From Microbulbifer rhizosphaerae (lineage in GTDB: Bacteria > Pseudomonadota > Gammaproteobacteria > Pseudomonadales > Cellvibrionaceae), in contig NZ_JACHWZ010000030.1 in assembly GCF_014191725.1 (NCBI RefSeq), positions 1-55,373 on the forward strand: a stretch of 55,373 nucleotides of DNA, read 5' to 3'. The notes below the pieces were generated by a model. It was not told where the DNA came from, ran no database searches, and was given only the letters and a program-made list of their open reading frames with translations. This document shows, one piece after another, positions 7,595 to 16,090 of the stretch. The position numbers and the translations under genes are program-made. The stretch's first letter is position 1, and the number at the start of each line of letters is the position of its first letter.

Positions 7595-8398
7595 ATGGAT
7601 GGCTGCACCCTGATTCGCGCCCCCCTTCTCCACCCCGCGGGTCCGGTGGCACTCGCCGAGCGCGATCTGCTGTTCACGGCGGTCCTAGTGATGCTGATCG
7701 TGATCGTTCCGGTATTCATCATGGCCTTTCTGTTTGCCTGGCGTTATCGCGCCTTCGGAGGAAGGGGACGCTACACACCCGAGTGGTCCTACTCGGCAAA
7801 GATCGACGCCGTTATCTGGCTTGTGCCCGCGGCCATCGTAGCGGCCCTGGGCTATCTGCTGTGGAACGAGACGCACAGGCTCGACCCCTACCGACAACTG
7901 GACCCGGGCACCGAGGCGCTCGAAGTGGAGGTTGTCGCCCAGAACTGGAAATGGCTGTTTATCTACCCCGAGCTGGGTATCGCCTCGGTCAACGAACTGG
8001 CCTTTCCCAGCGGCCGGCCGCTCAGCCTGAAAATCACCTCCGACACGGTTATGAATTCCTTTTTCATCCCCGCTCTGGGCGGCCAGATTTACGCCATGGC
8101 GGGCATGCAGACACGGCTCAACCTGCTCGCCGACAAGCCCGGCTGCTTTCGGGGCAGGAATATGCAGTACAGCGGGGACGGCTTTCCCGAACAGCACTTC
8201 AAAGCGCTCGCCCTGCCCCGCAAAGACTTCGACTCCTGGGTTGCCAATGTCAGGAAATCACCCCGAACACTGGATCGGACCACTTACAGAGCACTTGCCG
8301 CTCCCAGTATCGGTCATCCGGTCAGCTATTATTCCGGGGTCACACCGAATCTGTTCGACAGTATTATCGCGAAATATACCGGTGGGCATCCGGAGTAA
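7595..8398 (+). CDS. cyoA: Cytochrome o-type quinol oxidase subunit II
   Basis: Subunit II of a heme-copper ubiquinol oxidase (267 residues). Two membrane helices ('LLFTAVLVMLIVIVPVFI' and 'IDAVIWLVPAAIVAALGY') are followed by a periplasmic cupredoxin domain ('QNWKWLFIYPELGIASVNE', 'DTVMNSFFIPALGGQIYAM'). The copper-A cysteine/histidine ligands of cytochrome c oxidases are missing, as expected for a quinol oxidase. The ATG at 7595 is preceded by GGAG (7581-7584). CyoA proteins normally begin with a lipoprotein signal helix. Here only 'MDGC' precedes the mature-like sequence, and the 36 codons upstream are polar, so the signal appears lost. It is first in cyoABCD. Confidence 0.9.
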   Translation: MDGCTLIRAPLLHPAGPVALAERDLLFTAVLVMLIVIVPVFIMAFLFAWRYRAFGGRGRYTPEWSYSAKIDAVIWLVPAAIVAALGYLLWNETHRLDPYRQLDPGTEALEVEVVAQNWKWLFIYPELGIASVNELAFPSGRPLSLKITSDTVMNSFFIPALGGQIYAMAGMQTRLNLLADKPGCFRGRNMQYSGDGFPEQHFKALALPRKDFDSWVANVRKSPRTLDRTTYRALAAPSIGHPVSYYSGVTPNLFDSIIAKYTGGHPE

Positions 8399-8401
8399 GC
8401 C

Positions 8402-10393
8402 ATGGAGATGCGGATACTGGGAAGGCTGACCGCCGATGCCCTGCCCTTCTATAGCTGGGTCGCGGTAGGGGGTGCCGTTGTTACGGTGCTCGGCTTCCTG
8501 ACCGTTGTGGGCGTGATCACCTGGCTCGGCAAATGGCGCTACCTGTGGAATGAGTGGCTGACCAGCCTCGACCACAAGCGCATCGGCATCATGTACGTGG
8601 TGGTGGCCCTGGTGATGCTCCTGCGGGGGTTTGTGGACGCGATCATGATGCGCGCCCAGCAGGCGTTCGCGCTCAATTCCGACGGCTATCTGCCACCGGA
8701 ACACTTCGACCAGATATTCAGCTCCCACGGCACCATCATGATTTTTTTTATGGCGATGCCGTTTCTGACCGGACTGATCAATATTATCGTTCCACAGCAG
8801 ATTGGCGCTCGCGACGTCGCCTTCCCGTTTATGAATTCCGTCAGCCTGTGGCTGACCGCCGCCGGCGCTAGCCTGGTTTTGGTATCGCTGGTGATCGGAA
8901 GGTTTTCCACCGCGGGCTGGAGCGGTTATCCGCCCTACTCCGGCGCGGAGTACAACCCGGGGGTGGGCGTCGATTACTGGATATGGGCGATACAGGCCAG
9001 CGGCATCGGCACGACGCTCTCCGGTATCAATTTCATCGTCACCATACTCAAGCGGCGCGCGCCAGGGATGAGACTGATGCGCATGCCGCTGTTCTGCTGG
9101 ACAGCGCTGGCCTCCAGTATCCTGATGATCTTCGCCTTTCCCGCTCTCACCGTGGCCACCGCCACACTGGCGCTGGACCGCATATTCGGCATGCATTTTT
9201 TTACCAATGCCGAAGGCGGCAACATGATGAACTACACCAACCTGTTCTGGATTTGGGGACATCCCGAGGTCTATATCCTGATTCTGCCGGCCTTCGGCAT
9301 CTATTCCGAGGTTGTCGCCAACTTTTCCGCCAAGCGCCTGTTCGGCTACACCTCCCTGGTGTACGCCACCATGACTATCGCCCTGCTATCCTTTACCGTG
9401 TGGTTGCACCATTTCTTTACCATGGGCGCCAGCGCCAACGTCAACGCGTTTTTCGGTATCGCCACCATGGTGATCGCCGTCCCCACAGGGGTGAAGGTCT
9501 TCGACTGGCTGATGACCATGTTTCGCGGGCGCATCACTTTTCATCCGTCGATGCTGTGGACCCTCGGCTTTATTGTCACCTTCGTGATCGGCGGCATGAC
9601 GGGAGTTCTGCTCGCCCTGCCGCCGGTGAATTACCTGGTGCACAACTCCACCTTCCTGGTGGCGCACTTCCACAATATGCTGATTCCCGGCGCGCTTTTT
9701 GGTTATTTCGCCGGCTATATGTACTGGTTTCCCAAGGCCTTCGGTTTCACCCTGGAAGCCCGCTGGGGCAAACGCGCCTTCTGGTGCTGGATTATCGGTT
9801 TCTACCTGGCCTTTATGCCGCTCTACGTCCTGGGCTTTATGGGCATGGCGCGGCGCACGGAGCACTACGACATCGCCGCATGGCAGCCCTTGCTGATTGT
9901 TGCGGCCCTGGGGGCTTTGGTGGTGTTGGCCGGTATTACCAGCCTTGTGATCCAGCTAATCACCAGTATCCGCAATCGGGACAATGCCCGGGACTTGACC
10001 GGCGATCCGTGGGACGGGCGCACCCTCGAATGGCTCACCGCCTCTCCGCCCGCACCCTACAATTTCGCCATTCTGCCGCAGGTGTGGGATATCGATGCTT
10101 TCCACGATATGAAACGCCGCAGTGTCGCCTATGCCAGGCCGGAGCGGTATGAAGACATTCTGCTGCCGAAAAACAGCGGCGCCGGTGTAGTGCTCGGAGG
10201 GCTCGCCTTCACCTTCGGCTTCGCCGTAGTCTGGCATATCTGGTGGGCGGCCATCGCCGCACTGATCGCCATTCTCGGCACAGCCGTGGCACGCAGTTTC
10301 CGCGACAGAACCGAATTCCGCCTGCCCGCTGGCGAAGTGAAGGAGATCGAGGACCGGCGCTTGAGGGATCTCGCCAAGGGGGGAGCAATATGA
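8402..10393 (+). CDS. cyoB: Cytochrome o-type quinol oxidase subunit I
   Basis: A 663-residue catalytic subunit that reduces O2 to water and pumps protons. Ligands are visible: low-spin heme His in 'SSHGTIMIFFMAMP' (about 109), the copper-B/active-site motif 'GHPEVYILILPAFG' (His about 287, with the cross-linked Tyr), 'HHFF' (336-337) and 'AHFHNM' (422, 424). The D-channel aspartate ('GARDVAFPF') and K-channel lysine ('PTGVKVFDW') are kept, so it should pump. The start has GGAG 7 bases upstream and lies three bases after cyoA; its stop overlaps cyoC (ATGA). Confidence 0.97.
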   Translation: MEMRILGRLTADALPFYSWVAVGGAVVTVLGFLTVVGVITWLGKWRYLWNEWLTSLDHKRIGIMYVVVALVMLLRGFVDAIMMRAQQAFALNSDGYLPPEHFDQIFSSHGTIMIFFMAMPFLTGLINIIVPQQIGARDVAFPFMNSVSLWLTAAGASLVLVSLVIGRFSTAGWSGYPPYSGAEYNPGVGVDYWIWAIQASGIGTTLSGINFIVTILKRRAPGMRLMRMPLFCWTALASSILMIFAFPALTVATATLALDRIFGMHFFTNAEGGNMMNYTNLFWIWGHPEVYILILPAFGIYSEVVANFSAKRLFGYTSLVYATMTIALLSFTVWLHHFFTMGASANVNAFFGIATMVIAVPTGVKVFDWLMTMFRGRITFHPSMLWTLGFIVTFVIGGMTGVLLALPPVNYLVHNSTFLVAHFHNMLIPGALFGYFAGYMYWFPKAFGFTLEARWGKRAFWCWIIGFYLAFMPLYVLGFMGMARRTEHYDIAAWQPLLIVAALGALVVLAGITSLVIQLITSIRNRDNARDLTGDPWDGRTLEWLTASPPAPYNFAILPQVWDIDAFHDMKRRSVAYARPERYEDILLPKNSGAGVVLGGLAFTFGFAVVWHIWWAAIAALIAILGTAVARSFRDRTEFRLPAGEVKEIEDRRLRDLAKGGAI

Positions 10394-10989
10394 GCCTCGC
10401 AGGGGAAGATACCGCTCTGCTACCGGAAGCCGACGCCTACGAGCAAAGGGCCTTCGGATTCTGGCTCTACCTGATGAGCGACGCGATTATTTTCGCACTT
10501 TTATTTGCCACCTACCTGGTGATGGCGGGCAACACTGCCGGCGGACCGGCCGGCAGCGACCTGTTCAGCCTGCCCCATACCCTCGGCGAAACCCTGCTGC
10601 TGCTCACCAGCAGCCTCACCTTCGGCCTCGCCTCGGTGGCGATGGATGCCGGCAGGCGACCGCAGCTTCTGGCTTGGCTGGCAGTTACCTTTGTGCTGGG
10701 CCTGGGCTTTGTGGCGATGGAAATCCGCGAGTTCCACGGCATGATCATCCAGGGCGCAGGACCGGACCGCAGCGGATTCCTCTCCGCCTTTTTTACCCTG
10801 GTGGGCACCCACGGGCTGCACGTGAGCGCGGGCCTGGTCTTTATCCTGGTGATGATTACGCAAGTGATAGCCAAAGAGCTGAGCCAGCCGGTGAGTTCGC
10901 GCCTGTTGCGACTCGGCCTCTTCTGGCATTTCCTGGATATTGTGTGGATCGGTATTTTTTCCGCAGTCTATCTGCCGGGAATTCTGTAA
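10390..10989 (+). CDS. cyoC: Cytochrome o-type quinol oxidase subunit III
   Basis: A 199-residue subunit III with five predicted helices ('FGFWLYLMSDAIIFALLF', 'LLLTSSLTFGLASVAMD', 'GTHGLHVSAGLVFILVM' and others), the usual size for CyoC. The start codon overlaps the cyoB stop in an ATGA, with GGGGAG just upstream, indicating translational coupling. The family signature 'HGLHV' is present. A longer in-frame start inside cyoB exists but is ignored because of the coupled ATGA. Confidence 0.95.
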   Translation: MSLAGEDTALLPEADAYEQRAFGFWLYLMSDAIIFALLFATYLVMAGNTAGGPAGSDLFSLPHTLGETLLLLTSSLTFGLASVAMDAGRRPQLLAWLAVTFVLGLGFVAMEIREFHGMIIQGAGPDRSGFLSAFFTLVGTHGLHVSAGLVFILVMITQVIAKELSQPVSSRLLRLGLFWHFLDIVWIGIFSAVYLPGIL

Positions 10990-10990
10990 T

Positions 10991-11308
10991 ATGGAAAACG
11001 CGGAAGCGGCCGCGGGCCGCAAACTGAAATCCTACCTGACCGGTTATGGGCTGGCGCTTGTGTTGACGGCAATCCCCTTCGGAATCGCCGCCTCCGGTTT
11101 CCTGCCCAGAGGTACCGCCCTTTTCGTAATTGGCACTGCCGCGCTCATCCAGGTGCTGGTTCACCTGCGTTACTTCCTGCAGCTGCGCCTGCGCTCCGCT
11201 TCGCCAGAGAGGCTCCTGGCCACCGCCTTCGCCGCCGTCCTGATTGTAATTATGATCGGCGGCAGCTTGTGGATCATGTTCAATCTGCATTACCGAATGT
11301 GGGTGTAG
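10991..11308 (+). CDS. cyoD: Cytochrome o-type quinol oxidase subunit IV
   Basis: A 105-residue subunit IV with three hydrophobic helices ('GYGLALVLTAIPFGIAA', 'ALFVIGTAALIQVLVHL', 'ATAFAAVLIVIMIGGSLW') and the CyoD-type 'VHLRYFLQL' motif. Its ATG comes one base after the cyoC stop. It assists assembly of the copper-B site in the E. coli enzyme. No cyoE (heme O synthase) follows, so heme O must come from a gene elsewhere. Confidence 0.93.
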   Translation: MENAEAAAGRKLKSYLTGYGLALVLTAIPFGIAASGFLPRGTALFVIGTAALIQVLVHLRYFLQLRLRSASPERLLATAFAAVLIVIMIGGSLWIMFNLHYRMWV

Positions 11309-11349
11309 GCAGGGATTCTTATCCGGGCAGGCCCTTAACTTAGTGCCAG

Positions 11350-11745
11350 TCAGTTCAGCACCCGGTATCCCCGGCCGCGCAGACAGTTCTTCGCAATACG
11401 ATTGGCTTCGGAGTGCGCGCTGCCCACTCCGGAGACACCGCCAATAATGGCACCGGTACCCGCGCCGGCCACCGCGGCGCGACTGGAGTCGCCAATAATC
11501 GCGCCCAGGGCGCCGCCCAGCAGTGCCCCGCCAGCGGCGCGGACGATACCCCGGCGCCCCTCATCGCGGCGCGCTGCCATGGCCAATCCTTTGCAGTCCG
11601 CCAGGTCCAGCTGGTATTGGCGCATATTTACACCATAGGTATCGATCACAATATTCCCGGCTCCCGGCACCTGTTCCTGCTGAGTGGCGCAGCCGAATGC
11701 CATCAATGCACTAAGACTCACAGTGGCCGCTGTTCCAAATTTCAT
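11350..11745 (-). CDS. Glycine-zipper lipoprotein
   Basis: A 131-residue envelope lipoprotein. The N-terminus 'MKFGTAATVSLSALMAFGC' is a lipoprotein signal with the modified Cys at about 19. The C-terminal half is glycine-rich ('GGALLGGALGAIIGD', 'GAGTGAIIGGVSGVG') in the glycine-zipper style of outer-membrane proteins such as SlyB/YmgG-like families. The ATG at 11745 has GGAGG eight bases upstream. It converges on the cyo operon. Function is not known; a role in outer-membrane integrity is the usual guess for the family. Confidence 0.8.
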   Translation of the reverse strand: MKFGTAATVSLSALMAFGCATQQEQVPGAGNIVIDTYGVNMRQYQLDLADCKGLAMAARRDEGRRGIVRAAGGALLGGALGAIIGDSSRAAVAGAGTGAIIGGVSGVGSAHSEANRIAKNCLRGRGYRVLN

Positions 11746-11904
11746 TTCACGCTCCTCCAAACCTCTACCTCTGCGCCAGTGCTCGCGCCGCAGAAATGTC
11801 GCGTATGTACTCATTAGGTTTAGTAGTTGGTTGAAGTTAGCGCCAGCGGTGTGGAGGGGGAACGATGACTGATTGGACACGATATCGTTAGTAGCTGGGA
11901 TCTG

Positions 11905-12278
11905 TGTAGGAGCGGCCGTTGGCCGCGATCGGCAATCGATAAGAACAATGAGCTTGACGAGAAGGCCCTGCTACCGGTGGGCTTTTGCGGGACCGGATGA
12001 CTCGCGCCATATCTGGCGCTTGCCCTGCGGGCGCCTTCAGCGTCCAAATCTGCTCCCGCAGATTTGTGAGGTATGGATGCCGATTACGAGCGTACGACCG
12101 CCACGGATGGCGGAATGCCGCCCAGCGGAAGTGCAGGTTTTGCAGGAGCAAAAATCTGCCAGGGATGTATTTAAGGGAGGCGCCCAGCCCGTGTCCCGCG
12201 AAAGCCCACCGGTAGCAGGGCCGCCAACTCTTTAACTACGAAGCGAGGCCGATCGCGGCCAACGGCCGCTCCTACAGG
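11905..12278. repeat. Composite palindromic repeat: REP arms around a hairpin element
   Basis: This 374-base array fills the gap between the lipoprotein and the iorAB-type gene. The outer arms are REP-like (TGTAGGAGCGGCCGTTGGCC near 11905 and its exact complement at about 12250-12278). The inner element has 30-base arms at 11964-11993 and 12193-12222, complementary at 29 positions. Inside it is a multi-hairpin unit (about 11999-12068) shared with 22004-22075. GATGCCGATTACGAGCGTAC (about 12076-12095) and GGGATGTATTTAAGG are shared with 6437-6561. The outer right arm contains the stop codon of the next gene. No coding sequence is present. Confidence 0.85.
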
Positions 12279-15200
12279 GTGTTTTCCGCGCTGGTGGGAG
12301 AGAAGATGGCGTTGCGACCGCCAGTAAACCGGGAGAGCAGTTCCTGCCAGTGCCCGTTCACCCGGGAGAATTTCTCCTCGCGCACATGGCCATAACCGCG
12401 CACCTGCTGCGGCAGCTCCAGCAGTTCCAGCGCCGTGGAAAAATTGTCCGCCCGCAAGCAATCGGCCACGAGTATTACTGCCCGCTCGACCTGCCGCGCC
12501 CAGCGGCGTTCCGCGCGACGCTCGCCCGTATAGCCGAACAGGTCGAGTACGGTCCCGCGCAGAATTTTACCCTTCGCCAGCAGCGGCATCAGTTTTCCCA
12601 GCCAGGGGCCGAGGGTAATCTTCCTGATGCGACCGCTGGCGTCCGGGCGTGCGATCAGTGGCGGCGCCATATGGAAGCGCAGGCGGTAGTCGCCGGTAAA
12701 GGTCTCTCGCAGCTGACGCTGGAAATCCTCACCGCTGTATAACCGTGCCACCTCGTACTCGTCCTTGTAGGCCATGGCCTTGTACAGGCTGTTGGCGGCG
12801 GCGCGGGTCAGGCGGCCGTCGCTGTGCGGCAATTGCCGTTCGCTGCGGTGCAGTTTTTCCACGGCCCGGGTAAAACAGCGCGCATAGGCGGCGCTCTGGT
12901 ATTGGGTGAGCTCCGCGGCCAGGCGCGCGATCAACTGCTCCACCGTCTCCTTTGGCTCCACCAGCTTGACCGGCTGCGCCGGTACCGCCAGCTGCTCCAC
13001 TGCGCGCGGATTTTCCGCAAGCAACCGGCCGGCGCGGAATCCGCGCAGGTTGTTTTCCACCGCCACCCCGTTCAGCACGATGGCCCGCTCCAGCGCGGCC
13101 TCGCCGATGGGCAGCAGGCCCTGCTGACAGGCGTAGCCCAGGATCATCAGGTTGCTGGCAACGGTATCGCCAAAGAGCGCCTCGGCGTATCTGTTGGCAT
13201 CGAAGGCGAAATACTCTGCGCATAGGGACTCGATACTCTCCCGCGTTGCATCGGCGGGAAACGCCAGTTCGTTGTCGCGCACAAAAGCCGCCACCGGCAC
13301 TTCCGCGGTATTCACCAGCGCACGCATTTTACCTTCTGCGAACTTTGGCCTCTGGCTGGCGGCGGTGACCATATCGCAACCGAGCAGCAGTTCGGCGGCA
13401 CCGTCGCGAATGCGCGCGGTGGTGATACTTTCCGGGCGCTGTGCCACTTTCACATGCGCGACCACGGCACCGTTCTTCTGCGACAGGCCGGTGAAATACA
13501 GGGTGGTGCTGCCCTTTTCCTCCAGGTGCGCAGCCATGCCCAATAATGCGGCCACGGTGAGCACACCGCTGCCACCGATACCGGCCACCAGGATGCTCAG
13601 CGGTCGCTCCAGGTCCGCCTGCGGCGCCGGAGGCAGTTGGGCAATGGCTGCGTCCAGGGACTGGGCCAGGGACTGCACCGGCGGCTTCTTCAGTTCACCG
13701 CCCTCGACGCTGACAAAGCTGGGGCAAAAGCCGTCGGCGCAGCGCATATCCTTGTTGCAGCTGGACTGGTTCACCTGCCGCTTGCGGCCGAATTCAGTTT
13801 CCAATGGTTCCACCGCGATACAGCTGGACTGCACGCTGCAATCGCCGCAGCCCTCACAGACCCGGTGATTGATCAGCAGCCGGGTGGGCGGATCGATCAT
13901 CTGCTTTTTCTTGCGCCGGCGGCGCTTTTCCGCCGCGCACACCTGCTCATAGATAATCGCGGTCACGCCCTGCACTTCGCGCAGGCGGCGCTGCACTGTG
14001 TCCAGTTCCGAGCGGGGCAATATCTGTACCGCCGCGGGCACTTGCCTGCGATGCTTGTGCCAATAATCCGGATTTTCACTGAGCAAAATGACGTCGCGCA
14101 CCCCCTCGGCGAGCAACTGCGCGGCGAGACTGGGGGCGCTGACCTCGCCGTCGGCAGGCTGGCCGCCGGTCATGGCCACCGCGTCGTTGAGAAGTATTTT
14201 GTAGGTGATATTGACCCCGCTGGCCACCGCCTGACGGATCGCCAGCAGGCCGGAGTGGTTGTAGGTGCCGTCGCCCATATTCTGGAAAATATGCCCGGCA
14301 CTGGAGAACCGGTGCAGACCCACCCACTGAGCGCCCTCGCCGCCCATATGGGAATAGGTATCGGTGCGCAATCCCTTGCCCAGGGCCATGATATGGCAGC
14401 CGATCCCGGCGCTGCCCACGCTGCCCTCCGGCAGTTGGGTGGAGGTGTTGTGCGGGCAGCCCGCACAGAAAATCGGTTCGCGGACGAGCAGTCCATTGGC
14501 TTTCGCCGGAATATTGCCGCCGAGCTTCTCCGCCAGTGGAATGAGTTTCTCGCCCAGCTCGGTATCCGCCAGCCAACGGGCGATGGCCACAGCCACCCGG
14601 TCCGGGCCGAAACCCCAGATGGCTGGCAGCAGGTCGTCTCCATTCAGGTCTTTCTTGCCCACCACTTTCGGACGCCGCTCGTCCACCCAGGCGTAGAGCA
14701 GGTTCTTCAGCTGCCCTTCCACCAGCGGGCGCTTCTCCTCCACCACCAGCAGGCGTTCCATACCGTCGGCAAACCCGCCGATTCCCCTGGGCTCCAGTGG
14801 CCAGCTCATGGCCACCTTGTAGATGGAGATGCCCGCATCCCGTAGATCGCGCTCGGAGAGATTCAGCAGTTCCAGTGCCTCGAGCAAGTCGCCGTGGGCC
14901 TTGCCCACAGTAATGATGCCAAAGCGATTTTTCGGCGCGGAAACGACGGTTTTGTCCAGCCCGTTGGCGTAGGCAAAAGCTTGCGCCGCGGGCAGTCGCT
15001 CTTCCAGCATGCGGCGCTCGTATTCCAGTCGCTCAGCCGGCCAGTTAAGCTTGGGGTCGTAGTTGAGGCCGTGGGGCGGGAGGGGAAAATCTGGTCGGAC
15101 AAACTGTGGGAGTCCCGGCACAGGAATGGAAGCGCCCGCTTCCACGGTTTCGGTAATGGCCTTGAAGCCCACCCAGAGCCCGGAAAAACGCGACAGGGCG

Positions 15201-15793
15201 ATACCTGCCAGGCCCAGAGTCAGGTACTCGTCGATGGTTGCGGGAAACAGCAATGGCATCATCACCGACTCGAAAATCTGGTCGGTGTTGTGGGAAAACA
15301 TGGAGGATTCGGCGGTGTGGTCATCGCCGCACAGGGCCAGCACGCCGCCCAGCCTGGAAGTGCCCTGTACATTTGCCTGGCGAAAGACGTCCGCGCTGCG
15401 GTCGACGCCGTGGCCCTTGCCGTACCAGATGGCGAAAACGCCGTCGCGAGTGGCCTGCTGGCGGTAATGATCGAGCAGCTGGGTGCCCCAGATATTGGTG
15501 GCCCCCAGGTCCTCGTTGATACCGGGCTCGAAATGGATATCCCGTTCGGCGAGCAGGGATTTGTGCCGCCAGAGTGCCTGGTCGTAACCTCCCAAGGGCG
15601 AGCCGCGGTAGCCGGATATAAACCCGGCGGTGTTGTGCCCGGTGCCCTCGTCCAGTTGCTTCTGCATGATCGGCAACCGCACCAGGGCGTCGATGCCGGT
15701 GAGGAACACCCGGCCCGACTCGCGGGTGAACGCGGATTTCAGGGAGTAGTCGCGATCAAAGCCCAGCTCCGGATCGCCTTCGACCATCGCCAT
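12272..15793 (-). CDS. Indolepyruvate ferredoxin oxidoreductase, fused subunits
   Basis: A 1173-residue 2-oxoacid:ferredoxin oxidoreductase with alpha and beta parts fused in one chain. It oxidatively decarboxylates aryl pyruvates or branched 2-oxoacids to acyl-CoA using thiamine diphosphate and Fe-S clusters. Visible are a thiamine-diphosphate region ('NMGDGTYNHSG', near 506), a cysteine-rich Fe-S segment ('CEGCGDCSVQSSC', near 645, with further Cys to 'ADGFCPS') and a gamma-type domain ('GIGGSGVLTVAALLGM', near 736). ATG codons at 15793 and 15787 and a GTG at 15802 are all possible starts. The stop lies in a REP arm. An Lrp-type regulator is divergent. Confidence 0.9.
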   Translation of the reverse strand: MAMVEGDPELGFDRDYSLKSAFTRESGRVFLTGIDALVRLPIMQKQLDEGTGHNTAGFISGYRGSPLGGYDQALWRHKSLLAERDIHFEPGINEDLGATNIWGTQLLDHYRQQATRDGVFAIWYGKGHGVDRSADVFRQANVQGTSRLGGVLALCGDDHTAESSMFSHNTDQIFESVMMPLLFPATIDEYLTLGLAGIALSRFSGLWVGFKAITETVEAGASIPVPGLPQFVRPDFPLPPHGLNYDPKLNWPAERLEYERRMLEERLPAAQAFAYANGLDKTVVSAPKNRFGIITVGKAHGDLLEALELLNLSERDLRDAGISIYKVAMSWPLEPRGIGGFADGMERLLVVEEKRPLVEGQLKNLLYAWVDERRPKVVGKKDLNGDDLLPAIWGFGPDRVAVAIARWLADTELGEKLIPLAEKLGGNIPAKANGLLVREPIFCAGCPHNTSTQLPEGSVGSAGIGCHIMALGKGLRTDTYSHMGGEGAQWVGLHRFSSAGHIFQNMGDGTYNHSGLLAIRQAVASGVNITYKILLNDAVAMTGGQPADGEVSAPSLAAQLLAEGVRDVILLSENPDYWHKHRRQVPAAVQILPRSELDTVQRRLREVQGVTAIIYEQVCAAEKRRRRKKKQMIDPPTRLLINHRVCEGCGDCSVQSSCIAVEPLETEFGRKRQVNQSSCNKDMRCADGFCPSFVSVEGGELKKPPVQSLAQSLDAAIAQLPPAPQADLERPLSILVAGIGGSGVLTVAALLGMAAHLEEKGSTTLYFTGLSQKNGAVVAHVKVAQRPESITTARIRDGAAELLLGCDMVTAASQRPKFAEGKMRALVNTAEVPVAAFVRDNELAFPADATRESIESLCAEYFAFDANRYAEALFGDTVASNLMILGYACQQGLLPIGEAALERAIVLNGVAVENNLRGFRAGRLLAENPRAVEQLAVPAQPVKLVEPKETVEQLIARLAAELTQYQSAAYARCFTRAVEKLHRSERQLPHSDGRLTRAAANSLYKAMAYKDEYEVARLYSGEDFQRQLRETFTGDYRLRFHMAPPLIARPDASGRIRKITLGPWLGKLMPLLAKGKILRGTVLDLFGYTGERRAERRWARQVERAVILVADCLRADNFSTALELLELPQQVRGYGHVREEKFSRVNGHWQELLSRFTGGRNAIFSPTSAENTL

Positions 15794-16090
15794 GGATACC
15801 ACCTGCTTATGATTATTAATCTGCGGGTAAAATTAACACTCGTCGGCGAAGCAGGTCATACCAAATTCACCCGTACTAAGGCATAATGGGGACACAAGTC
15901 ACCATACATACTCAAAAACTCGCAATTAATCGCCCTATCGACATCGATTTCGAGAAGGTATGGCCAGCGGCTCATGGCGCCGATTTCCTTGTGGAATGCA
16001 CCTCGCTGGCCAGCCCGAAGGGGTGGAAGTATAGTTAGCAATTGGCCGTGTAGCGGGGACGGCCGATTACAAGAGAGAACGGAAAGGTTT
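15794..16090. promoter_or_regulatory. Divergent control region, ior / Lrp-type regulator
   Basis: About 297 bases separate the start codons of the fused indolepyruvate oxidoreductase (leftward) and the Lrp-type gene (rightward). Both promoters and the likely Lrp operators must be here. AT-rich patches occur at about 15810-15840 and 15895-15935, but I could not pick an unambiguous -35/-10 pair or palindrome. No small gene is convincing. Confidence 0.4.

Noticed and set aside
11885..12278. Small genes within the repeat array
   Set aside because: Short frames in both directions run through palindromes and lack ribosome sites; the sequence is explained by repeats.
13637..14845. 402-codon frame opposite the indolepyruvate oxidoreductase
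   Set aside because: Antisense shadow of a long GC-rich gene; low-complexity, no motifs.
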